Shown here in pieces: positions 37,001 through 48,993 of a stretch of 64,000 nucleotides of DNA. A program made the position numbers and the translations under genes. The notes below the pieces were generated by a model. It made no database searches. It was not told the DNA's origin and worked only from the letters and a program-made list of their open reading frames with translations. The stretch is taken from contig NZ_CP047173.1 in NCBI RefSeq assembly GCF_009834185.1, positions 1,612,001 to 1,676,000 on the forward strand, given 5' to 3'. The stretch is from Rathayibacter sp. VKM Ac-2760 (GTDB lineage Bacteria > Actinomycetota > Actinomycetes > Actinomycetales > Microbacteriaceae). The first letter of the stretch is position 1; each line of letters opens with the position of its first letter.

Positions 37001-37460
37001 CGGCGACGTCTCCGCGCTCGACACCGCGGACTACCTCTACGGTCTGCGGCAGGGCGAGGAGCACGTCGTCGAGATCGCGCGCGGCGTCCGCCTCTTCGTC
37101 GGCCTCGAGGCGATCGGCGACGCCGACGACAAGGGCATGCGCACCGTGATGACGACGCTGAACGGCCAGCTGCGGCCGGTCTTCGTCCGCGACTCGACGA
37201 TCGCGGTGGAGAGCACGAGCGCCGAGAAGGCGGACCGGGCGGAGCCGGGGCACGTCGCGGCGCCGTTCGCCGGCGTCGTGACCGTCAAGGTCGCCGTGGG
37301 CGACGAGGTCGCGGCCGGCGCCGCGGTCGCGACGATCGAGGCAATGAAGATGGAGGCGGCGATCACCAGCCCGATCGCGGGCGTCGTCCGGCGCCTCGCG
37401 GTCCCGGCGACCCAGCAGGTGGACGCGGGGGACCTGCTCGTCGTCGTCGCCGGCGCCTAG
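34053..37460 (+). CDS. pyc: pyruvate carboxylase
   Basis: A 1135-residue biotin enzyme that makes oxaloacetate from pyruvate. Domains in order: biotin carboxylase (about 1-450; MFSKILVANRGEIAIRAFRA, AGGGGRGMRRV, FIEMNPRIQVEHTVTE), carboxyltransferase (about 530-830; TDTTFRDAHQSLLATRVRS, VKDMAGLLRP, HVHTHDTAGGQ), the PYC C-terminal linker, and the biotinyl carrier domain with EAMKME (biotin Lys at about 1099). All catalytic regions look intact. The ATG at 34053 is preceded by GAAGGA. Acetyl-CoA activation is typical of the family. Confidence 0.97.
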   Translation: MFSKILVANRGEIAIRAFRAAYELGARTVAVYPYEDRNSMHRLKADEAYQIGEKGHPVRAYLDVAEIVRVAVECGADAIYPGYGFLSENPDLARAAADAGIAFIGPPARVLEMAGNKVTAKEHAAAAGVPVLRSTPASRDLDELLAGAEAIGFPIFAKAVAGGGGRGMRRVDAPGDLRAALEAAMREADSAFGDPTMFLEQAVVRPRHIEVQILADATGETVHLFERDCSVQRRHQKVVEIAPAPNLDEATRQAMHRDAIAFARSIGYENAGTVEFLLDTAGERKGEHVFIEMNPRIQVEHTVTEEVTDVDLVASQMRIAFGQTLAELGLTQGELRLHGAALQCRITTEDPAAGFRPDTGKITTYRSPGGGGIRLDGGTINPGAQISPHFDSMLAKLTCRGRDFPAAVNRAKRALAEFRIRGVSTNIPFLQAVLDDPAFASGDLSTSFIDERPQLLAGRESRDRGTKLLTWLAEVTVNQPHGARPPGVAPVDKLPALDTAAPLADGSRQRLLELGPRGFAAALRAQTALAVTDTTFRDAHQSLLATRVRSRDLIAMAPAVARSTPELLSVEAWGGATYDVALRFLGEDPWDRLAALREALPNVAIQMLLRGRNTVGYTPYPTEVTDAFVREAAATGVDVFRIFDALNDVAQMRPAIDAVLATGTTLAEVAVCYTGDLLDPAEDLYTLDYYLRLAEQIVDAGAHVLAVKDMAGLLRPYAAARLVGALRERFDLPVHVHTHDTAGGQLATLLAAAEAGADAVDAASAPMAGTTSQPSLSALVAALAHTPRDTGLSLQAVSDLEPYWEAVRRLYRPFESGLPGPTGRVYRHEIPGGQLSNLRQQAIALGLADRFEVVEDLYAAADRILGRVPKVTPSSKVVGDLALHLAAVDADPADFAENPENYDIPDSVVGFMAGELGELPGGWPEPFRSKVLAGRDVRIGTTEVSAEDTATLAGDDAAARRATLNRLLFPGPAKQFLDVRETYGDVSALDTADYLYGLRQGEEHVVEIARGVRLFVGLEAIGDADDKGMRTVMTTLNGQLRPVFVRDSTIAVESTSAEKADRAEPGHVAAPFAGVVTVKVAVGDEVAAGAAVATIEAMKMEAAITSPIAGVVRRLAVPATQQVDAGDLLVVVAGA

Positions 37461-37544
37461 CAGGCCCCCGGCCGCGATCGCAGCCCGGGCTGCACCGCTG
37501 AGGCCGCCGATACACTGACCGCAAGCGGAAGGAGGCTCGTTCGG

Positions 37545-38891
37545 ATGGATGAGCGCAACGACGACCAGCCCGATCTCGACACCGGCCCGACTCCGCGGAC
37601 GGCGCTCGACGCGGCGCGGGACTCCGAGCAGTACGCTCCGCGCGCGAGCGACACGGCGCCGACCCGCATCCCGGACGGCATCCGCCTCGAGCAGCCCGCC
37701 GCGCCGCGGCGGCGCGCGAGCGCACTGCCGCCGGTCGAGGACGACTCGATCGACGTCGGCCGGCTCGGCCTCCCGGTGCCCGGCGAGCCCGCCCCCGCGG
37801 CCGGCGCCGTCCGACCGGTCTCCGCCGGCATCGCGCCGCGCGACGAGGTGTCGGTGCTGCCCGAGGACTCGGGCGAGCCGGGCCGGGGCGTCACCCGGCG
37901 CGACCGCCTGCGCGCCGAGTCGGGGACCACCGAGCCCTCGTCCTCCGGCCCCGAGTCGGCCTCGATGCTCACCTCCGACCGCCTCCTCGAGGTCAACCGC
38001 AAGACCCGGCCCGCGCCGACCGGCGGCTGGAACCGCTTCGTCTACGGCCTCACCTTCCGCACCGTCAACCTCGGCGACTCGGCGAAGGTCCAGGCCTGGA
38101 AGGCGATGGACGAGCGGATCGGCCGCCCGTTCGAGGGCGGCACCCGCTTCGTCCCGGTGATGACCCGCAAGGGCGGCGTCGGCAAGACCACGGTCACGAC
38201 CCTGCTCGGCATGGCCCTCGCCGACTCCCGCGAGGACCGCATCATCGCGGTCGACGCCAACCCCGACCGCGGCACCCTCGCCGAGCGCGTGCCGAAGCAG
38301 ACCCGCGCCACCGTCCGCGACGTCGTCAACCGCGCCTCCGGAGTGACCGGCTTCACCGAGTTCTCGACCATGGTCTCGCGCGACGAGACCCGGCTCGACG
38401 TGCTCGCCTCCGACACCGACCCGCAGCTCTCCGAGGCCTTCGACGAGGACGACTACAACGTCGTCGCCGACCTCGTCGAGCGCTTCTACTCGATCATGCT
38501 CACCGACTGCGGCACCGGCATCGTCCACTCGGTGATGCGCGCGACGCTCCAGCGCGCGGACAGCGTCGTCATCGTCTCCGGCGGCAGCGTCGACGAGGCG
38601 CGCCTCGCGTCCGAGACCCTCACCTGGCTGGACGCGAACGGCTACGGCGACCTCGTCCGCAACGCCGTGGTGGCGCTCAACACCGCGACGCAGGGCACGA
38701 GCCTGGTCAAGCTCGAGGAGATCGAGTCGCACTTCCGCTCGCGCGTTCGCGACATCGTCCGCATCCCCTACGACCCGGTGCTCGCCGCCGGCTCGGTCGT
38801 GAAGTGGGAGCAGCTGCGCCCCGCGACCAAGGAGGCGGCGCGCGTGCTCGCCGCGCTCGTCGTCGAGGGCATCCCGGTCCGTCGTGCCTGA
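37545..38891 (+). CDS. MinD/ParA-like ATPase with long disordered N-terminus
   Basis: A 448-residue protein. The first 145 or so residues are Pro/Ala/Asp/Arg-rich and probably disordered. The C-terminal 240 residues are a MinD-type ATPase: VMTRKGGVGKTTVTTLLG with the deviant Walker A Lys (about residue 209), VDANPDRGTLAERV, and a switch region LTDCGTGIVHS. This layout resembles the P-loop ATPases of type VII secretion loci (EspI-like), but no other such gene is nearby. It overlaps the mycothione reductase gene by 8 bp, which is itself coupled to def. Role unknown; membrane or pole positioning is inferred from the family. Confidence 0.8.
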   Translation: MDERNDDQPDLDTGPTPRTALDAARDSEQYAPRASDTAPTRIPDGIRLEQPAAPRRRASALPPVEDDSIDVGRLGLPVPGEPAPAAGAVRPVSAGIAPRDEVSVLPEDSGEPGRGVTRRDRLRAESGTTEPSSSGPESASMLTSDRLLEVNRKTRPAPTGGWNRFVYGLTFRTVNLGDSAKVQAWKAMDERIGRPFEGGTRFVPVMTRKGGVGKTTVTTLLGMALADSREDRIIAVDANPDRGTLAERVPKQTRATVRDVVNRASGVTGFTEFSTMVSRDETRLDVLASDTDPQLSEAFDEDDYNVVADLVERFYSIMLTDCGTGIVHSVMRATLQRADSVVIVSGGSVDEARLASETLTWLDANGYGDLVRNAVVALNTATQGTSLVKLEEIESHFRSRVRDIVRIPYDPVLAAGSVVKWEQLRPATKEAARVLAALVVEGIPVRRA

Positions 38892-40362
38892 CGCCGCGCA
38901 GAGCTCCGGCACCGCCCGGACCGAGGCGACGCTCCAGATCAAGGAGACGCTCCAGTACGACCTGATCGTCCTCGGCGCGGGCTCCGGCAACTCCATCGTC
39001 GGGCCCGAATGGGCCGCCTCACGCGTCGCGATCCTCGACGACGGCGAGTGGTTCGGCGGCACCTGCCTCAACGCCGGCTGCATCCCGACCAAAATGTTCG
39101 TCCACGTCGCCGACGTCGTCACCGATGTCGACCAGGGCGACCGGATCGGCGTGCACGCCTCGGTGCCTCGGCCCAGCTGGCCCGAGGTCCGCGACCGCGT
39201 GTTCGGCCGCACCGACTCGATCAGCGCGGGCGGTCTCGACTACCGCGCGAACCGGTCGGAGAACGTCACCGTTCACCGCGAGAGCTTCGGCTTCGAGTCG
39301 CTCGGCGACGGCACGCAGCCGCACGTGCTGGTCAGTGCGAGCGGGCTGCGGATCAGCGCTCCGCTCGTCGTCGTCGCCGCCGGCTCCCGGCCGCGCCCGC
39401 TCCTCGCCGCCTACGAGCCCGACCCGCGGATCCACGACTCCGACTCGATCATGCGGATGGACGAGCTGCCCGGGCGGATGCTCGTGCTCGGCGGCGGCGC
39501 CGTCGCCGTCGAGTTCGCCCACATCTTCTCGGCCTTCGGCACCGCGGTGACGGTCGCGGTCCGCGGCGACCGTCTGCTCCGCTCGCTCGACGAGGGCATC
39601 GCCCGCGGCTTCACCGCGCTGGCGCGCGAGCGCTGGGACGTGCGCACCGGTGTCTCCGCCGACAGCGTCGAGGCGACGGAGAGCGGGCTGGTCACGACCT
39701 TCGACGACGGCTCCCGCGTCGAGACCGACGTGATCCTCGTCGCCACCGGCCGCGACCCGAACAGCGACACCATCGCCGCCGCCTCGGTCGGCATCGACCT
39801 GCACCCGGACGGCCGCGTCGTCGTCGACGACGAGCAGCGGGTCCTCTCCGGCGGCCGCATCGTCCCGGGGCTCTTCGCGCTCGGCGACGTCTCCTCCGAG
39901 TGGCAGCTCAAGCACGTCGCCAACCACGAGGCGCGGATCGTCGCGCACAACCTGCTGCACCCGGGGGAGCTGCTCTCCAACACGCTGGCGCCCGTGCCCG
40001 GCGCGATCTTCGCGCACCCGCAGATCGCGCACTTCGGCCTCACCGAGAAGGAGGCGGGTGAGCGCGGCATCGACGTCGTCGCCGTCACCCAGGAGTTCGG
40101 CTCCACCGCCTACGGCTGGGCGATGGAGGACGACTCGAGCGTCTGCACCCTCGTCGTCGGACTCGACGGGGAGTTGCTCGGCGCGCACCTGATGGGCCCG
40201 CAGGCGAGTATCCTCATTCAGCCGCTCGTCCAGGCCGCCAGCGCGGGGGCCGGGATCCGCGGTCTCGCCCGCAGCCAGTACTGGCCGCACCCGGCGGCGA
40301 GCGAAGTCGTCGAGAACGCCCTCCTCTCCGCCGAGGAGGCACTGAGGGAGCGCACCGCATGA
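38884..40362 (+). CDS. mtr: mycothione reductase
   Basis: A 492-residue flavoprotein disulfide reductase that regenerates mycothiol from its disulfide with NADPH. The FAD motif is LIVLGAGSGNSIV, the redox-active Cys pair is GGTCLNAGCIPTKMF (Cys61, Cys66), the NADPH motif is LVLGGGAVAVEFAH (about 200), and the C-terminal His is in YWPHPAASEVVENAL. The SGNSI variant of the FAD loop separates mycothione reductase from glutathione or lipoamide reductases. The GTG at 38884 adds a short tail before the flavin domain; a later start near residue 20 is possible. The stop overlaps def. Confidence 0.92.
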   Translation: MPDAAQSSGTARTEATLQIKETLQYDLIVLGAGSGNSIVGPEWAASRVAILDDGEWFGGTCLNAGCIPTKMFVHVADVVTDVDQGDRIGVHASVPRPSWPEVRDRVFGRTDSISAGGLDYRANRSENVTVHRESFGFESLGDGTQPHVLVSASGLRISAPLVVVAAGSRPRPLLAAYEPDPRIHDSDSIMRMDELPGRMLVLGGGAVAVEFAHIFSAFGTAVTVAVRGDRLLRSLDEGIARGFTALARERWDVRTGVSADSVEATESGLVTTFDDGSRVETDVILVATGRDPNSDTIAAASVGIDLHPDGRVVVDDEQRVLSGGRIVPGLFALGDVSSEWQLKHVANHEARIVAHNLLHPGELLSNTLAPVPGAIFAHPQIAHFGLTEKEAGERGIDVVAVTQEFGSTAYGWAMEDDSSVCTLVVGLDGELLGAHLMGPQASILIQPLVQAASAGAGIRGLARSQYWPHPAASEVVENALLSAEEALRERTA

Positions 40363-40850
40363 CCGAACGCCAGATCCGCATCTTCGGCGACCCCGTCCTG
40401 AAGACCGTGTCGGACCCGATCGAGACCGTCGACGACGGGATCCGCGGACTGGTCGAGGACCTCGTCGACAGTGTGCGCACCCCCGGGCGCGCCGGCGTCG
40501 CCGCTCCGCAGATCGGCGTCAACCTCCGCGCGTTCAGCTACAACGTCGACGGCGTCGTCGGCTACGTCCTCAACCCCGAGATCATCGAGCTCAGCGGCGA
40601 GCCCGAGCCCGTCGACGAGGGCTGCCTCTCCGTGCCCAACCTCTGGTACCCCGCCGTCCGCTACCCGCACGCGAAGGTGCGCGGCACCGACCTCGACGGC
40701 AACGAGGTCGTCCTCGAGGGCGACGGCCTGATGGCCCAGGCCCTCCAGCACGAGTGCGACCACCTCGACGGCCGCCTCTACCTCGACCGCCTCTCCAAGG
40801 AGGACCGGCGAGCCGCCATGAAGGAAGTCCGCGAGAGCAGCTGGTTCTGA
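40359..40850 (+). CDS. def: peptide deformylase
   Basis: A 163-residue metalloenzyme that removes the N-terminal formyl group from new proteins. Its three motifs are visible: GVAAPQIGVN (motif 1), EGCLSVP (motif 2, metal Cys) and HECDHLDG (motif 3, two metal His and the catalytic Glu). It is translationally coupled to mtr through an ATGA overlap. Two hairpins follow the stop. Length is normal. Confidence 0.96.
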   Translation: MTERQIRIFGDPVLKTVSDPIETVDDGIRGLVEDLVDSVRTPGRAGVAAPQIGVNLRAFSYNVDGVVGYVLNPEIIELSGEPEPVDEGCLSVPNLWYPAVRYPHAKVRGTDLDGNEVVLEGDGLMAQALQHECDHLDGRLYLDRLSKEDRRAAMKEVRESSWF

Positions 40851-40858
40851 GTTCATTT

Positions 40859-40883
40859 CCGAGCCGGTCCCTGCCCGGCTCGG
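40859..40883 (+). terminator. first hairpin after def
   Basis: CCGAGCCGG (40859-40867) pairs perfectly with CCGGCTCGG (40875-40883) across a 7-nt loop, 8 bp after the def stop. No T-tract. Confidence 0.6.
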
Positions 40884-40938
40884 CGCGGTCGGCCTCCTGA
40901 GGTGGGCGCGTTCCGCGGAGCGTCGTGCGTCCGCCGAC

Positions 40939-40964
40939 GGGAAAGCGCTTGGACGCGCTTTCCC
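40939..40964. terminator. second hairpin between def and fadD
   Basis: GGGAAAGCGC (40939-40948) pairs perfectly with GCGCTTTCCC (40955-40964) across a 6-nt loop. It could back up the first hairpin or end readthrough from the convergent fadD gene. The stem is also AT-richer than the surroundings. Confidence 0.5.
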
Positions 40965-41027
40965 GGATGCGGCTCGGCCTTCGGCCATCGCCTTCCGGGC
41001 GTCGTGCGCTGGCCGGCTGGCGCATCA

Positions 41028-41070
41028 TGCTGGTCGAGTAGGCCGCGGAGCGGGCGTATCGAGATCCGCC
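41028..41070 (+). repeat. intergenic hairpin repeat, single copy
   Basis: TGCTGGTCGAGTAGGCCGC, then GAG, then CGGGCGTATCGAGATCC: one copy of the same element found at 13510, 15104, 32991 and 46414, again between convergent genes (def and fadD). Confidence 0.82.
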
Positions 41071-41083
41071 GGGGCCGGACGCG

Positions 41084-42907
<1,824 letters not shown>

Positions 42908-43089
42908 GGCAACTCCTTCGGTACCTGAATGATTGTCGGGTCCAGCTTATCGAAGCGACCTGACTGTGTATCCACTCAGGGTAACGATCCGCACGTCGGT
43001 TCTCAGCGGTTCACTACACTCGTTGTGGCCGCCGCTCCAGGGCGGACCCGCGGCGCAGCGGCGCCGAAGGCGAGGGAGAGGCGGTTCGC

Positions 43090-44049
43090 GTGCACGCGAT
43101 CGGGATCGACATCGGCGGCACGAAGATCGCGGGAGCGCTCGTCGACGAGTTCGGCGGCATCGTCCGCGAGGACCGCCAGCCGACGCCCGCCGGCCACCCC
43201 GAGCTCATCGTCGACGTCGTCGTCGAGATGGTGGCGCGCCTGCGCGAGGGGCTCCCCGCCGGCGACGTGTCGGCCGTCGGAGTCGCCGCCGCCGGCTTCA
43301 TCGACGCCTCGCAGTCGATCGTCTACTACGCCCCCAACATCAACTGGCGCAACGAGCCCTTCCGCGAGAAGCTCTCGGCGCGGATCGATCTGCCGATCAT
43401 CATCGAGAACGACGCGAACGCGGCCGGCTGGGCCGAGTTCCGCTACGGCGCGGGCCGGCTGGTCAGCGACATGGTGATGCTCACCATCGGCACCGGCGTC
43501 GGCGGCGCGATCGTCATCAACGACCGGCTCCTCCGCGGTGGCTTCGGCGCGGCGGCCGAGATCGGCCACATGCGCGTCGTCCCCGGTGGGCTGCCCTGCG
43601 GATGCGGCGCACGCGGCTGCATCGAGCAGTACGGCTCCGGCCGCGCGCTGCAGCGCTTCGCCGTCGAGCTGGCCGACGCCGGCGGCATCGGCCAGGGGAT
43701 CGCCGACGCGCGCGCCCGGAACGGCGGGGAGCTCGACGGCGGCGTGATCGCCGAGCTGATCGCGGCGGGCGACCTCGGCGCCCTCGCGGCCCTCCGCCAG
43801 CTCGGCCACTGGCTCGGCGAGGCGGCGGCCAGCCTCAGCGCGGTCCTCGACCCGCAGCTCTTCGTGATCGGCGGCGGAGTCGCGCAGGCCGGCGACCTGC
43901 TGCTCGACCCGATCCGCCAGGCCTACCTCGACAACCTGCCCGCCCGGGGGTACCACCCGGAGCCCGAGTTCCGCATCGCGGAGCTCGTCAACGACGCGGG
44001 GGTCGTCGGCGCCGCCGACCTCGCCCGACTGCACGCGAGCTCGCTGTGA
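43090..44049 (+). CDS. glk: ROK-family glucokinase
   Basis: A 319-residue sugar kinase. The phosphate-binding loop is GIDIGGTKIAGALV (residues 5-18), followed by IENDANAAGWAEF with the catalytic Asp, TIGTGVGGAIV, the ROK His in EIGHMRVV and the zinc cluster CGCGARGCIEQYGSG. The motif set fits an ATP-dependent glucokinase making glucose-6-phosphate. The GTG at 43090 follows GAGAGGCGG. It starts a short run with plsC (31 bp later). A role in sugar-dependent regulation has been shown for some ROK kinases, but there is no HTH here. Confidence 0.92.
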   Translation: MHAIGIDIGGTKIAGALVDEFGGIVREDRQPTPAGHPELIVDVVVEMVARLREGLPAGDVSAVGVAAAGFIDASQSIVYYAPNINWRNEPFREKLSARIDLPIIIENDANAAGWAEFRYGAGRLVSDMVMLTIGTGVGGAIVINDRLLRGGFGAAAEIGHMRVVPGGLPCGCGARGCIEQYGSGRALQRFAVELADAGGIGQGIADARARNGGELDGGVIAELIAAGDLGALAALRQLGHWLGEAAASLSAVLDPQLFVIGGGVAQAGDLLLDPIRQAYLDNLPARGYHPEPEFRIAELVNDAGVVGAADLARLHASSL

Positions 44050-44079
44050 CGCCGGCCGCGGACCGCTGAGGAGCGCCCC

Positions 44080-44769
44080 TTGTTCTACTGGTTCATGAAG
44101 CACATCGTCGCGGGGCCCCTGCTCAAGACGATCTTCCGGCCCTGGGTGGTCGGCGCCGACCGCGTCCCGCCGACCGGCGGCGTCATCCTGGCGAGCAACC
44201 ACCTCTCCTTCATCGACTCGGTGTTCCTCCCGCTGGTGATCGAGCGCAACATGGTCTTCCTCGCCAAGAGCGACTACTTCACCGGCAAGGGCCTCAAGGG
44301 CTGGGCGACCAAGCTCTTCTTCACGGCGACCGGCATGCTCCCGATCGACCGCTCCGGCGGCAAGGCCTCGGAGGCGTCTCTCAACACCGGCCTGCGCGTC
44401 CTGGCCGGTGGCGAGGCACTCGGCATCTATCCGGAAGGCACCCGCAGTCCCGACGGGCGGATGTACCGCGGCCGCACGGGCGTCGCGCGCATGGTCCTCG
44501 AGGCCCGGGTGCCCGTGGTCCCTGTCGCGATGATCGACACCGCGCGCATCATGCCGATCGGCAGCCGCGTGCCCAAGCTCGGCCGGATCGGCATCGTCTT
44601 CGGGGAGCCGCTCGACTTCAGCCGGTTCGAGGGCATGGAGGGCGACCGCTTCATCCTCCGCTCGATCACCGACGAGATCATGTACGAGCTGCTGGCCCTC
44701 AGCGGCCAGGAGTACCTCGACGTCTACGCGACCTCGGTCAAGGAGAAGCGCGCGGCCCTGCTCCGCTGA
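44080..44769 (+). CDS. plsC: 1-acyl-sn-glycerol-3-phosphate acyltransferase
   Basis: A 229-residue membrane-associated acyltransferase that makes phosphatidic acid. The catalytic motif HX4D is NHLSFIDSVF (about residues 40-49), and the substrate motif is GIYPEGTRSPDGRMYRG (about 122). One N-terminal hydrophobic segment may anchor it. I use the TTG at 44080, preceded by GAGGAG with an 8-bp spacer. It follows glk closely and is separated by 133 bp from aroG. Confidence 0.93.
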   Translation: MFYWFMKHIVAGPLLKTIFRPWVVGADRVPPTGGVILASNHLSFIDSVFLPLVIERNMVFLAKSDYFTGKGLKGWATKLFFTATGMLPIDRSGGKASEASLNTGLRVLAGGEALGIYPEGTRSPDGRMYRGRTGVARMVLEARVPVVPVAMIDTARIMPIGSRVPKLGRIGIVFGEPLDFSRFEGMEGDRFILRSITDEIMYELLALSGQEYLDVYATSVKEKRAALLR

Positions 44770-44902
44770 GCCGCACCCGCCCGCCCGGCTGAGCGGTCCT
44801 CCGCGAGGCCCGCCACCGAGCCGATAAGCTCGTCAACCGTCGCCGTCCGTCCGGGCGGCGATCACTGCGCGCGCCGCGCGCCCGTCAGAACCAGGAACCC
44901 TC

Positions 44903-46276
44903 GTGGTCATCGATCCGAACGAACCGTACGTCCTCGCCGCCCCCTCCGTGGTCGCCGGCCTGGACTATTGGCGCGAGCTCGAGATCAAGCAGCAGCCGAA
45001 CTGGCCGGACGCCTCGGCCGTCGCCGCCGCGTCCGCCGAGATCGCGGCGCTGCCCCCGCTCGTCTTCGCGGGCGAGGTGGACCAGCTGCGCGAGCGCCTC
45101 GGTGCCGCGGCCCGCGGTGAGGCCTTCCTGCTGCAGGGCGGCGACTGCGCCGAGACCTTCGCCGGGGCGACCGCCGACCAGATCCGCAACCGGGTCAAGA
45201 CCGTGCTGCAGATGGCCGTCGTCCTCACCTACGGCGCCAGCATGCCCGTCATCAAGATGGGCCGGATGGCCGGCCAGTTCGCCAAGCCGCGCTCCAGCGA
45301 CCTCGAGACACGCGGCGACGTCACGCTGCCCGCCTACCGCGGCGACATCGTCAACGGCTACGACTTCACCCCGGAGTCGCGCGCCGCCGACCCGCGCCGC
45401 ATCGTGCAGGGGTACCACACGGCCGCCTCCACGCTGAACCTCATCCGCGCCTTCACGCAGGGCGGCTTCGCCGACCTGCGCCTCGTGCACTACTGGAACA
45501 AGGGCTTCACCGAGAACCCGCAGAACCAGCGCTACGAGCAGCTCGCCCGCGAGATCGACCGCGCGGTGAAGTTCATGGTCGCCTGCGGCGCCGACTTCGA
45601 GGGCATGAAGCGCACCGAGTTCTACACCGGCCACGAGGGCCTGCTGATGGACTACGAGCGCCCGATGACGCGGATCGACTCGCGCACCGGCACGCCGTAC
45701 AACACCTCCAGCCACTTCATCTGGATCGGCGAGCGCACCCGCGAGCTCGACGGCGCGCACGTCGACTTCCTCTCCCGCGTCCGCAACCCGATCGGCGTCA
45801 AGCTGGGCCCCTCGACGAGCCCCGAGACGATGCTCGAGCTGATCGACAAGCTCGACCCGGACCGCGAGCCCGGCCGCCTGACCTTCATCACGCGGATGGG
45901 CGCCGGGAAGATCCGCGACGCCCTGCCGCCGCTGCTGGAGGCGGTCAAGGCGAGCGACGCGCTGCCGCTCTGGGTCACCGACCCGATGCACGGCAACGGG
46001 CTCACCACGCCCACCGGCTACAAGACCCGTCGCTTCGACGACGTGGTCGACGAGGTCAAGGGCTTCTTCGAGGCGCACCGCGCCGCGGGCACACACCCCG
46101 GCGGCATCCACGTCGAGCTCACCGGCGACGACGTCACCGAGTGCCTCGGCGGCTCGGAGCACATCGACGAGGCCACCCTCGCGACGCGCTACGAGTCGGT
46201 CTGCGACCCGCGCCTCAACCACATGCAGTCGCTCGAGCTGGCCTTCCTCGTCGCCGAGGAGCTGCGCGAGCGCTGA
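44903..46276 (+). CDS. aroG: class II DAHP synthase (3-deoxy-7-phosphoheptulonate synthase)
   Basis: A 457-residue plant-type (class II) enzyme that joins PEP and erythrose-4-phosphate at the entry of the shikimate pathway. Signatures include LLQGGDCAETF (metal Cys), VIKMGRMAGQFAKPRS, GYDFTPESR, and WVTDPMHGNG with metal-binding His. Length matches M. tuberculosis AroG, which lies near pknL and Rv2175c just as here. The GTG at 44903 is preceded by CCAGGAA. GC-rich inverted sequences at 44840-44880 (CGCCGTCC...GGGCGGCG and GCGCGC-GCC-GCGCGC) could fold in the leader; I cannot say whether they regulate. Confidence 0.95.
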   Translation: MVIDPNEPYVLAAPSVVAGLDYWRELEIKQQPNWPDASAVAAASAEIAALPPLVFAGEVDQLRERLGAAARGEAFLLQGGDCAETFAGATADQIRNRVKTVLQMAVVLTYGASMPVIKMGRMAGQFAKPRSSDLETRGDVTLPAYRGDIVNGYDFTPESRAADPRRIVQGYHTAASTLNLIRAFTQGGFADLRLVHYWNKGFTENPQNQRYEQLAREIDRAVKFMVACGADFEGMKRTEFYTGHEGLLMDYERPMTRIDSRTGTPYNTSSHFIWIGERTRELDGAHVDFLSRVRNPIGVKLGPSTSPETMLELIDKLDPDREPGRLTFITRMGAGKIRDALPPLLEAVKASDALPLWVTDPMHGNGLTTPTGYKTRRFDDVVDEVKGFFEAHRAAGTHPGGIHVELTGDDVTECLGGSEHIDEATLATRYESVCDPRLNHMQSLELAFLVAEELRER

Positions 46277-46320
46277 GCCGGCGCTCCCCGCTGATCGCGG
46301 TGCCGGAGGAGCAGACCGTC

Positions 46321-46550
46321 TTGTCGATCGAGTAGCCCGCGGAGCGGGACCACCTTGTCGACCAGCCCGCGGAGCGGGACCACCTTGTTGACCTGCCCGC
46401 GGAGCGGGACCACCTTGTTGATCGAGTAGCCCGCGCAGCGGGCGTATCGAGATCCGCCGTCGTCCGATGGATGGGTCTCGATACGCCCCTCCGGGGCTAC
46501 TCGACCAGCAAGAAGCGCTGCGCCCCTTCGGGGCTACTCGACCAGCAAGG
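46321..46550. repeat. cluster of the intergenic hairpin repeat, with a short tandem array
   Basis: This 298-bp gap between convergent aroG and the kinase gene consists almost wholly of repeat DNA. A degenerate copy (46321-46350) leads into two 30-bp tandem units (46351-46380 and 46381-46410, CACCTTGTYGACC(A/T)GCCCGCGGAGCGGGAC), then a full direct copy (46414-46456), a full inverted copy (46473-46511) and an inverted half copy (46519-46550). No gene is present. Confidence 0.88.
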
Positions 46551-46574
46551 GTGCGCCGCGGCAGCGCCCGTCTG

Positions 46575-48521
<1,947 letters not shown>

Positions 48522-48593
48522 GCGACGAGTCTAGGCAAGACGCTCCGGACAACCGGCGTGCAACGCGGAGGCGGCTCGTGGCACTCTTGACGG

Positions 48594-48959
48594 GTGACCG
48601 ACTCGTCCGCTGCCTCCGCCTCCTCGTCCGCCTCCGAGATCGAGTGGCTGACCGTCCCCGATCTGGTCGAGCTCACCGGTCTGGGTGTCAGCCGGGTGCG
48701 CCGCCTGCTCGAGGAGCGCCACCTGCTCGGGAGCCGCCGCGACGGGAAGCTCGCCGTTCCCTCCGTCTTCCTCCGCGACGGCGAGCCGCTGAGCGAGATC
48801 CGGGGCACGGCGATCCTGCTCTCGGACCAGGGCTTCTCGGACGACGAGGCGATCGACTGGCTGCTCTCGGAGGAGGACAGCCTCGGCACCAGCCCCGTGC
48901 TCGCGCTGCGGGCCGGCCGCAAGGCCGAGGTGCGCCGCGTCGCCCAGGCGCTCGCCTGA
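48594..48959 (+). CDS. Rv2175c-family DNA-binding protein
   Basis: A 121-residue protein. Residues about 15-75 form an HTH (EWLTVPDLVELTGLGVSRVRRLLEE in two halves, SRRDGKLAVPSVFL), followed by LSEIRGTAILLSDQGFSDDEAIDWL and a C-terminal helix. This is the Rv2175c fold; the M. tuberculosis protein binds DNA and is phosphorylated by the adjacent PknL, which abolishes DNA binding. The gene is divergent from the kinase with 72 bp between starts. It starts with GTG at 48594. The N-terminal Thr/Ser-rich tail is a plausible phospho-site region. Confidence 0.9.
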   Translation: MTDSSAASASSSASEIEWLTVPDLVELTGLGVSRVRRLLEERHLLGSRRDGKLAVPSVFLRDGEPLSEIRGTAILLSDQGFSDDEAIDWLLSEEDSLGTSPVLALRAGRKAEVRRVAQALA

Positions 48960-48993
48960 GCCGAGCCCAGCCGGGGTCGAACCCGATCCGGGC

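Noticed and set aside
35151..39212. A 1353-codon minus-strand frame opposite pyc, the MinD-like gene and mtr
   Set aside because: Shadow of well-supported plus-strand genes; no recognisable domain.
44770..44902. A riboswitch or attenuator before aroG
   Set aside because: There are GC-rich hairpins but no leader peptide with aromatic codons or known riboswitch core.
46321..46550. A CRISPR array
   Set aside because: The 30-bp units are directly adjacent with no unique spacers, and there are no cas genes.
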